A DNA stretch of 25,726 nucleotides, from positions 1 to 25,726 of the IMG/VR virus record IMGVR_UViG_3300045978_000203; one strand, written 5' to 3'. Made by a program: the position numbers and the translations under genes. The DNA comes from a virus. The notes below the pieces were generated by a model that was not told the origin of the DNA, did not search any database, and was given only the letters and a program-made list of their open reading frames with translations. This document shows positions 20,826 through 25,726 of the stretch, piece by piece (positions within the stretch are counted from its first letter, which is position 1; each line of letters opens with the position of its first letter).

Positions 20826-21053
20826 ATGGACCTGCACGAATGGCTCGACAGTGAAACGGGCCGAGCGACTGCGTTGGCCGATGCGATGGGCGTGACGAAA
20901 GCCGCGGTTTCGCTCTGGCGCGACAACGGCGTGCCCATGACTCAGATGAGCAGGATCGCGGAGTTCTCTGCGGGCATCGTCACGGTGGACGAGATGCTCA
21001 GGCATGCGTTCAGGTGTCGCGAAGAACGCAAGCGCTCAGCCAAGGTTGCCTGA
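20826..21053 (+). CDS. Cro-like HTH regulator (YdaS/Cro type)
   Basis: The 75-residue protein starts at ATG 20826 (MDLHEWLDSETGRATALADAM). An HTH follows, ALADAMGVTKAAVSLWRDNGVPMTQMSRIAEFSAG, typical of the YdaS/Cro group that binds operators in the lytic choice. It is divergent from the repressor and first in the rightward operon. No ribosome binding site is visible before the ATG (CTTAGCGGG only), in agreement with a nearly leaderless transcript from the promoter at 20789-20816. Confidence 0.8.
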   Translation: MDLHEWLDSETGRATALADAMGVTKAAVSLWRDNGVPMTQMSRIAEFSAGIVTVDEMLRHAFRCREERKRSAKVA

Positions 21054-21057
21054 CGCA

Positions 21058-21276
21058 ATGGCCGAGCCGCGCAAGGACGTGAAGGTGTATTTCGACCCCG
21101 ACGTGCACGCGGCTCTCAAGGCCATCTGCGCGTCCAGGGATGTCGGTTTAGCCGAGTACGTTGAATCCATCGTCGCCCCCCACGTCCGAGGAATTGTTCG
21201 TGACGTCATGGTGCTTGCCGACGAATTCCGGCGTTCAGGAATTTCAAGGGACGGGCAGGAAGGGGGCGGCAAGTGA
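21058..21276 (+). CDS. Ribbon-helix-helix-type regulator
   Basis: The 72-residue protein (MAEPRKDVKVYFDPDVHAAL) has the RHH pattern: a short beta strand VKVYFDPDVHAALKAICASR, then a turn and a second helix VGLAEYVESIVAPHV. It probably binds DNA as a dimer. Its place after the Cro-like gene is that of cII in lambda, but it is not a CII homologue. ATG 21058 is four bases after the previous stop. Its stop overlaps the GTG of an eight-codon mini-ORF (21273-21299) that ends three bases before the next ATG. Confidence 0.65.
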   Translation: MAEPRKDVKVYFDPDVHAALKAICASRDVGLAEYVESIVAPHVRGIVRDVMVLADEFRRSGISRDGQEGGGK

Positions 21277-21302
21277 ACGAACTCACGCAGGCAGCCTGAC
21301 CC

Positions 21303-22337
21303 ATGGCCCGTGCACGACTCCTCAAGCCGGGGTTCTTCACGAACCCCGAACTCGGTGCACTGCCGTTCGAGGCGCGCCTGCTGTTCGCTGGGTTGTGGAC
21401 GATCGCAGATCGTGAGGGTCGGCTGCAGGATCGACCGCAGCGCATTCGCGCTGAGGTGTTCCCGTTCGATGACCTTGACTGCGATGAGCTGTTGCAGCAG
21501 CTGCACGAGGCAGGGCTGATCGTGCGCTACCGCGTCGACGACGCTGCGCTCATCGCGGTCCCGACGTGGGTTGTGCATCAGCAGTGTCACCGTCGCGAGT
21601 CCGCGAGCAATCTGCCGCCGCCCGAGCCTGGGTCAGGCCTAGGCATGTCCAAGGGCGAGCCTGGGTCAGGCCTAGGCATGTCCAAGGGCGAGCCTGGGTC
21701 AGGCCTAGGCATGTCCAAGGCCGAGCCTGGGTCAGGCCTAGGCATGTCCAAGGCCGAGCCTGGGTCAGGCCTAGGCATGTCCAAGGCTGCCGGTATTCGG
21801 TATACGGTATACGGAAGCGGTATTAAGCGCGCTTCGCGCGCAACGCGCGCGCGCGAGGCCGAACCCCCGGACCCCGAACCCCCGAACCCCGAACCCCCGG
21901 ACCCCGAACCCCCGAACCCCGAACCCCCAACCTCGAACACCGCGACTCCCGAAGCCGCGGTCTGCCTCGCGCTGCGGCGCGCCGGCATCGCTCGCGTGAA
22001 CCCTGCGCACCCGACACTGCACGCCCTCGTGGCAGCCGGTGCGGAGCCGCAGGAGTTCCTCGACGCAGCGAGCGGCGCGCTCGGCAAGGCGCACCCCTTC
22101 GCCTACGTCCTCGGCGTGGTCGAAGGGCGCCGCCGCGATGCGCTCAACGTCGCCAACGGGACGCACACCCTGCCACCGGATCCCGAGGCCTGGCGCGACA
22201 CCCACGACGGGGTGCTCAACCGCGCGAACAACCTCGGACTCGAGCGCTGGGACCAGGGCATCACCGAGGACTGGCACACCTTCCGCCGCCGCGTGATTGC
22301 GGCGCACGAAGCGCGGGCGAAGGGGAGCAGCGCATGA
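21303..22337 (+). CDS. Replication initiator, O-like, with internal iterons
   Basis: The 344-residue protein begins MARARLLKPGFFTNPELGAL and continues PFEARLLFAGLWTIADREGRLQDRPQRIRAEVFPFDD, the well-known N-terminal winged-helix domain of phage replication proteins. Residues 108-162 are five tandem copies of an 11-residue repeat (EPGSGLGMSK plus G/A), and residues 188-215 are a Pro/Glu-rich repeat (EPPDPEPPNP). The C-terminal part (about 215-344) contains AAVCLALRRAGIARVNPAHP and an end with RVIAAHEARAK. It probably recognises the iterons and loads host replication proteins, as lambda O does. Its position after the regulators fits. Confidence 0.8.
   Translation: MARARLLKPGFFTNPELGALPFEARLLFAGLWTIADREGRLQDRPQRIRAEVFPFDDLDCDELLQQLHEAGLIVRYRVDDAALIAVPTWVVHQQCHRRESASNLPPPEPGSGLGMSKGEPGSGLGMSKGEPGSGLGMSKAEPGSGLGMSKAEPGSGLGMSKAAGIRYTVYGSGIKRASRATRAREAEPPDPEPPNPEPPDPEPPNPEPPTSNTATPEAAVCLALRRAGIARVNPAHPTLHALVAAGAEPQEFLDAASGALGKAHPFAYVLGVVEGRRRDALNVANGTHTLPPDPEAWRDTHDGVLNRANNLGLERWDQGITEDWHTFRRRVIAAHEARAKGSSA
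21624..21788 (+). repeat. Five tandem 33-bp iterons (probable origin)
   Basis: Five units start at 21624, 21657, 21690, 21723 and 21756. The first 30 bases are the same in every unit by eye (GAGCCTGGGTCAGGCCTAGG, then CATGTCCAAG); only the last bases vary (GGC, GGC, GCC, GCC, GCT). Each unit has short palindromes, AGGCCT and CCTAGG. Lambda's origin likewise consists of iterons inside gene O. There are no spacers, so it is not a CRISPR array. Confidence 0.7.
21789..21828 (+). other. AT-richer element with CGGTAT repeats (candidate unwinding region)
   Basis: Directly after the iterons, CGGTAT or CGGTATA occurs four times (CGGTATT, CGGTATA, CGGTATA, then CGGTATT). It contains much more A/T than the sequence on either side. 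In lambda an AT-rich stretch follows the iterons and is where strands separate. The role here is inferred. Confidence 0.5.
21863..21930 (+). repeat. C-rich tandem repeat (quadruplex-prone on - strand)
   Basis: CCCCC and CCCC runs separated by GAA or GGA repeat about ten times, encoding EPPDPEPPNP units. The - strand has regularly spaced runs of four to five G, so it could form a quadruplex. It lies next to the probable origin and could affect fork or polymerase movement. It could also be just a linker repeat. Confidence 0.55.
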
Positions 22338-22699
22338 GCGCGAAGCAGCAGCAGCCCGACGACGAACCGAAGCGCGACCCGTCGCTGTGCGCCGCCCAAG
22401 GCTGCCCGATGCGATGGAGCTGCGACATGGGCAACGGCAGACTGTGCTCCTGGCACGATCGCGCGCCGCCGCACGCATGGCCGCAGATCGCCGCCGAGCT
22501 GCAGCGCACGCTGCGTGACGGCTCGACGCCGTTGATGCCGAAGCCAGCACGCATGCCGAGCCTGCCGCATCCGGGTTGCGGGATGGACGACGGCCTGCAC
22601 TGGGCGCGCTCGCTGCGCCACCGTGAATCCCAGGGCGAGCGCCTGACGCTGTTCCAGCGCGAGGCCTGGCACAAGGGGCTGAAGGCGAGCACCCCATGA
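22334..22699 (+). CDS. Cys-rich zinc-binding phage protein
   Basis: The 121-residue protein overlaps the initiator stop (ATGA). Residues 19-42 hold CAAQGCPMRWSCDMGNGRLC followed by SWHD, a C-x4-C-x5-C-x7-C-x2-H arrangement that suggests a zinc ribbon or finger. The remainder is Pro-rich (PLMPKPARMPSLPHPGCG) and ends in a helical, basic part (LFQREAWHKGL). In lambda this location holds P, the helicase loader; there is no ATPase motif here. A DNA-binding or helicase-recruiting role is possible but unproven. Confidence 0.6.
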   Translation: MSAKQQQPDDEPKRDPSLCAAQGCPMRWSCDMGNGRLCSWHDRAPPHAWPQIAAELQRTLRDGSTPLMPKPARMPSLPHPGCGMDDGLHWARSLRHRESQGERLTLFQREAWHKGLKASTP

Positions 22700-23169
22700 G
22701 CTTCACCCTGCAGCTCAGCGACAGCACCGAGATCCACGTCGACGCACGCATCCGCATCGTCGCCGAGGCGCCACCACCCCCCGGCCCGTTCGTGCGACTC
22801 ACGACGCGATTCGAGGGCATCACCACCAAGCACATAGGAGCAACGGACATGGCCTACACCCTCCGCAACGACCAGCAGATCGGGCTGGCGATCGCCTACG
22901 TCGACGCCGACGGCAACCCCGCCGCGATCGATGGCGAGGTCAGCTGGTCGTCGAGCGACGAGAACGTGGCGCGCGTCGACCCCACCTCGGGCGACGAGGT
23001 CACGCTGATCGCCGAGAACAACGGCACGTGCCAGATCCGCGCGGAGGCCGACGCCGACCTGGGCTCCGGCGTGCGCTCTCTCATCACGCTGCTCGACGTC
23101 GAGGTCGTGTCGGGCGAGGCAGTGGCCGGCGTCATCACCCCGGTCGGCGAGCCGATGCCGAAGCCGTGA
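22696..23169 (+). CDS. Ig-like domain protein with an internal start
   Basis: The 157-residue frame starts at ATG 22696, overlapping the upstream stop. Residues from about 52 on form one bacterial Ig-like (Big_2-like) domain: MAYTLRNDQQIGLAIAYVDA, GEVSWSSSDENVARVDPTSG, NNGTCQIRAEADADLGSGV and LDVEVVSGEA. An internal in-frame ATG at 22849 has AGGAG at 22836-22840, eight bases upstream, better than the first start. Thus a full 157-residue and a short 106-residue product are both possible. Residues 1-51 have no recognised domain (FVRLTTRFEGITTKHIGATD at the end). Ig-like domains are common in phage virion proteins, but this is in an early operon. Confidence 0.65.
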   Translation: MSFTLQLSDSTEIHVDARIRIVAEAPPPPGPFVRLTTRFEGITTKHIGATDMAYTLRNDQQIGLAIAYVDADGNPAAIDGEVSWSSSDENVARVDPTSGDEVTLIAENNGTCQIRAEADADLGSGVRSLITLLDVEVVSGEAVAGVITPVGEPMPKP

Positions 23170-23975
23170 ACATCTTCGAGATGCCGGTGCATCCGGCGGC
23201 AGCGGTCTTTCCGATGCTGCCGCCGGTCGAGCTGCAGGAGCTGGTCGAGGACATCAAAGCCAATGGCCTACAGCACCCCCTGGTGGTCAAGAGCGGCCAG
23301 CTGATCGACGGTCGCAACCGGCGCGAGGCCTGCAAGATCGCAGGCATCCTGCCGCAAACAGTGGAGTTGAACGGACAGGACCCCACCGCCTACGTGCTGT
23401 CGAGCAACATCGCGCGGCGGCACATGACGAAGGGCCAGCGCGCGATGGCGGTGGCGATGCTGTACCCGGAGCCGACCAAGTACCGGCGCGGTGGTGCCAA
23501 TGCTGGAAATACTCCAGAATTGGACAAGGGCTACCTCTCGCACGCCCGCACGGTGCTCAAGTGGGCGCCCGAACTCGCTGACGCCGTGCTCCATGGTGCG
23601 CAGTCGCTCGACACCGCCTACGCTGTGGCGCAGGACCGCAAGGCGAAAGCCGAGGCACCGCAGCGCCGACTCGATGCGCTGCGCGTGGCCGACACCGACC
23701 TCGCTGACAAGGTCGTCGAGGGCGACCTCAACCTCGACGACGCCGAGGCTGCTGCGCGCGGCCGCCGCGAGCGCGAACGCGCGGACCGCCAGGGGCTCTA
23801 CGACGGGCTGCGCGCCGTCGAGGCGTGGAAGTTTCTGTTCTCGGGCAAGAACCTCGACTACCTGGTGCGCGTGTGTCGCGAGCATCCAGACGAGCTGAAG
23901 GCGGCAACGGTCGTCACGACGCTCGACGAACTCACCGACCTGTTCGCAGCCGCGAAGAAGGAGCTTTCCGCATGA
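23166..23975 (+). CDS. ParB-like nuclease-domain protein
   Basis: The 269-residue protein starts at a GTG overlapping the previous stop (GTGA). Residues about 20-70 form a ParB/Srx N-terminal domain: LQELVEDIKANGLQHPLVVK, then GQLIDGRNRREACKIAG. The next segment (about 75-105) has YVLSSNIARRHMTKGQRAMA, which corresponds to the second ParB box. A long charged helix follows (ALRVADTDLADKVVEGDLNL and RRERERADRQ). No ParA gene is present beside it. Phage ParB-like proteins can act in DNA binding, CTP use or host regulation, and here the role is undecided. Its stop overlaps the next ATG. Confidence 0.75.
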   Translation: MNIFEMPVHPAAAVFPMLPPVELQELVEDIKANGLQHPLVVKSGQLIDGRNRREACKIAGILPQTVELNGQDPTAYVLSSNIARRHMTKGQRAMAVAMLYPEPTKYRRGGANAGNTPELDKGYLSHARTVLKWAPELADAVLHGAQSLDTAYAVAQDRKAKAEAPQRRLDALRVADTDLADKVVEGDLNLDDAEAAARGRRERERADRQGLYDGLRAVEAWKFLFSGKNLDYLVRVCREHPDELKAATVVTTLDELTDLFAAAKKELSA

Positions 23976-24553
23976 GCGATGACCGCGAGAGCAACGACGA
24001 GGCGCCCTCGGACGCTACCCCCACCGCGAAGGTGCCCAGTGGCCGCAGCGTGGTCAAGCGCTTGCGTCGAGACCTCAAACCCAAGTTCGATGCCGCGCTG
24101 CTGCGCCTCAGCGCAACGGGCACGTTCACGCACGAGCAGGCGCAGGCCGAGGTCGAGGCGGTGCTCGCTGGCATCAACCTAAACGAGTACCGGCGCGAGT
24201 TCGCGGCGCGCATCGAAGCGGCGGAGTCGCACACACGCCATGCCAACTTCGGGCGCGCCCTCGGCTTCTGGAAGCAGGGCCAGTTCGACCTGTTCACGCG
24301 CGAGCTGACCGATCGCGTGTGGCTGACCACCGACGAAGGCACGCAGGTGTCGCTGACGAATGCGAAGTGGACCCACCTGGTGCACAAGCAGCTCGAGCAG
24401 GACGAAAACGTCGACCAGGCGACGGTAGCCCGCGACACCTCGAAAGGAATGTGCGACAGCGTCAGGCCCTACATGGAGCGTGACCCCGAGTGCAGCTTCG
24501 GTCACGCGATGGTCAAGCTCGGGCATTGGCAGCAGGAGCAAGCCGCCGCGTGA
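23972..24553 (+). CDS. Hypothetical early protein
   Basis: The 193-residue protein starts at ATG 23972, overlapping the ParB-like stop. It has an acidic, low-complexity start (MSDDRESNDEAPSDATPTAK), a basic helix (SVVKRLRRDLKPKFDAALL), then a helical body with EQAQAEVEAVLAGINLNEY and GFWKQGQFDLFTRELTDRVW. No family or catalytic motif is recognised. It is cotranslated with ParB-like and RusA-like proteins. A DNA-related role is only suggested by the company it keeps. Confidence 0.6.
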   Translation: MSDDRESNDEAPSDATPTAKVPSGRSVVKRLRRDLKPKFDAALLRLSATGTFTHEQAQAEVEAVLAGINLNEYRREFAARIEAAESHTRHANFGRALGFWKQGQFDLFTRELTDRVWLTTDEGTQVSLTNAKWTHLVHKQLEQDENVDQATVARDTSKGMCDSVRPYMERDPECSFGHAMVKLGHWQQEQAAA

Positions 24554-24963
24554 GGCTCCGCCCCCCGATGGACGAGCGTGCAGAGTACCCGCCCCCGGTC
24601 GTGGTCCCCATGAAGACCAAGCGCGGCCTCAACGATCGCGAGCACTTCATGGCGCGCTACCGCCGCACCACCGCCGAGAAGCGGATCGTGCTCGGCATGC
24701 TCAAGGGCACCACGCGCCCCACGCTGCCGTGCACGGTCACGCTCGTCAGGCTTGCACCTGGCGGCTCGGGCCTCGACGACGACAACCTGGTCGGTGCGCT
24801 CAAGACCACGCGCGACGCCGTCGCGAAGTGGCTGCGCGTCGACGATCGCTACGCGCAGACCGTGCGCTACCGCTACTCGCAGGGCCACGCGCCCGCGTGG
24901 GCGGTGCGCATCATCTTCGGCGAGCCCGGCCCAGGCCAGCAGCTCGCGCTCGAGGTCGGGTGA
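24550..24963 (+). CDS. RusA-like Holliday junction resolvase (divergent)
   Basis: The 137-residue frame starts at a GTG overlapping the previous stop, with GGAG upstream; an ATG at 24568 is another option. The core (LPCTVTLVRLAPGGSGLDDDNLVGALKTTRD, then AKWLRVDDRYAQTVRYRYSQ) follows the RusA plan: strand, an acidic DxDN cluster with Asp residues before a helix, then a VDDR turn and strand. RusA enzymes cut four-way junctions with two metal-binding aspartates. It is divergent, so I call it by pattern. It is followed by a membrane microprotein that overlaps its stop. Confidence 0.65.
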   Translation: MRLRPPMDERAEYPPPVVVPMKTKRGLNDREHFMARYRRTTAEKRIVLGMLKGTTRPTLPCTVTLVRLAPGGSGLDDDNLVGALKTTRDAVAKWLRVDDRYAQTVRYRYSQGHAPAWAVRIIFGEPGPGQQLALEVG

Positions 24964-25076
24964 TCGTGCACGGGAAGCCTGTCATGCGGGCGCGCTGGTG
25001 CTGGGCCTTCTATCTCGCGCTGGCGGCTTGGGGTTGCATCGCGCTGCTGGTGTTGGTGATCTGGTGGGTGGTGTGA
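24960..25076 (+). CDS. Single-TM microprotein (right copy)
   Basis: The frame from GTG 24960 (overlapping the resolvase stop) gives 38 residues; ATG 24984 gives 30. RARWCWAFYLALAAWGCIAL and the following LVLVIWWVV make one membrane segment. It matches the 13203-13310 antisense protein without gaps (see that entry). Function unknown; possible holin-like, exclusion or host-membrane roles cannot be told apart. Confidence 0.5.
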   Translation: MIVHGKPVMRARWCWAFYLALAAWGCIALLVLVIWWVV

Positions 25077-25088
25077 ACACCTGTCCGC

Positions 25089-25508
25089 TCAGGTGACATG
25101 CACCTCGAGATGCCGTCCGAGCACCCGCGCGGCGGCTTCGATCTGATCGAGCCGCGAGGCGTGCCGCAGATCGAACAGCCGATCCACCTGCGGCATGTGC
25201 CAGCCCAGGCGCCGCGCCAGCTCGGCCTTCTTGATGCCCTGCTCGGTCATCGCCTGGTACACGCCCAGCTTGGCGCCTTCCAAGGCCGATGGGCGCACGG
25301 TGCGCTGCCCACGCTTGGGTTTGCTGGGCACCGGCAGCGGCCTGCGTGCCTCGACGTAGAACGACAGCGCCGTTTCCAGCGCATCGACAGCCTGCAGCAG
25401 CGCCTCTTCCTTGTCATCGCCCTGGGTGATCGCCTCGGGCACGTCGACGAACGTCACCAGCACGGTGTCGCCGTCAGGGGTCAGGGTCACAGGGTAGTCA
25501 AACATCAT
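25089..25508 (-). CDS. hicB: HicB antitoxin
   Basis: The 139-residue protein has a HicB-type N-terminal fold: MMFDYPVTLTPDGDTVLVTF, then DVPEAITQGDDKEEALLQAV and a helix. The C-terminal HTH is EQGIKKAELARRLGWHMPQVDRLFD and next RLDQIEAAARVLG. It should bind HicA and repress the operon. It lies 10 bases downstream of hicA on the - strand and converges on the replication operon, with only 12 bases between the stops. Confidence 0.9.
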   Translation of the reverse strand: MMFDYPVTLTPDGDTVLVTFVDVPEAITQGDDKEEALLQAVDALETALSFYVEARRPLPVPSKPKRGQRTVRPSALEGAKLGVYQAMTEQGIKKAELARRLGWHMPQVDRLFDLRHASRLDQIEAAARVLGRHLEVHVT

Positions 25509-25518
25509 GTGGGCAGCC

Positions 25519-25698
25519 TCACTTCAATCCGAGTTGGCGCTTGATCGCGGTTTCGAGTCCCTTGCCCAGCTCGTTGGTGCCGTGCATGGGCAGCGTGGAC
25601 TGCTTGCCGTTCAGGAAGACCTTGAGGTGCGAACCCTTGCCGGGCTGAAACGTGGCCCCTTGTTGTTCGAGCCACTTCTTCATCTGCTTCGAGTTCAC
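25519..25698 (-). CDS. hicA: HicA toxin (mRNA interferase)
   Basis: The 59-residue protein from GTG 25698 (VNSKQMKKWLEQQGA) is a typical HicA: a dsRBD-like fold with the catalytic His24 in GKGSHLKVFL and a C-terminal LGKGLETAIKRQLGLK. The open frame extends to 25716 but the conserved start is at VNSKQ. HicA cleaves mRNA and is held in check by HicB. Such pairs on phages may protect the prophage or exclude other phages. Position at the window edge means upstream signals are only partly visible. Confidence 0.88.
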   Translation of the reverse strand: MNSKQMKKWLEQQGATFQPGKGSHLKVFLNGKQSTLPMHGTNELGKGLETAIKRQLGLK

Positions 25699-25726
25699 GG
25701 GGTCAATGCTAAACACTTCTGTTGCG

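Noticed and set aside
20438-20938. A longer 166-residue repressor starting at 20938
   Set aside because: The added 63 residues would cover the rightward promoter, its operators and the Cro-like gene start, and do not look like protein sequence.
21624-21788. CRISPR array
   Set aside because: The units are directly adjacent with no spacers, lie in frame within a coding region and there are no cas genes.

Overview
The window is part of a temperate siphovirus genome with high GC (roughly two thirds by eye). The gene types and codon use suggest a host among the beta-proteobacteria (Burkholderiales-like). This host call is an inference, since no host gene is present. The layout is lambda-like: head-tail joining and tail genes, then an attachment site, then a leftward int/recombination operon, an immunity region and a rightward replication operon. 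No terminase, portal, capsid or lysis gene lies in the window; the first two groups should lie to the left.

Positions 1-13306 (+ strand) hold the end of a collagen-like/carbohydrate-binding virion protein, a small lipoprotein, the gp6-like connector, head closure protein, tail tube protein, tail assembly chaperones G and G-T (joined by a CCCAAAA -1 frameshift site), two tail-completion candidates, a short tape measure, a DUF1833 protein, an NlpC/P60 peptidase, a 1586-residue gpJ-like tip protein, an Mtd_N-type appendage protein and two further tail-end proteins. Genes are packed with ATGA/GTGA overlaps, which suggests one late transcript.

Positions 13311-13600 hold attP. It carries the 3' half of a tRNA-Ser(CGA) gene, from the anticodon stem to CCA, with a consensus IHF site beside it. 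Because the tail genes and int lie on either side of one attP, the sequence looks like an unintegrated (or circularly closed) phage genome, not a prophage cut at attL/attR.

Positions 13507-20324 (- strand) form the leftward early operon, read from right to left. It encodes small proteins, a PD-(D/E)XK exonuclease, a Bet/RecT annealing protein, a hypothetical protein, a polysaccharide-lyase-like cargo gene, two unknown proteins, an HNH-AP2 endonuclease, Xis, Int and an HNH-like protein whose 3' end runs through attP. Positions 20325-20826 are the immunity region: promoters and matching GGTTTAG-type operators lie on both sides of a short HTH repressor, with a divergent Cro-like gene starting almost at its transcription start.

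Positions 20826-25076 (+ strand) form the replication operon: Cro-like, RHH regulator, an O-like initiator with five 33-bp iterons in its coding sequence (probable origin), a zinc-binding protein, an Ig-like protein, a ParB-like protein, an unknown, a RusA-like resolvase and a membrane microprotein. A convergent hicAB toxin-antitoxin pair closes the window. The most unusual items are a gpJ protein with two LamG domains nested inside a third LamG domain, and an HNH-AP2 gene that begins with a recoded fragment of xis.
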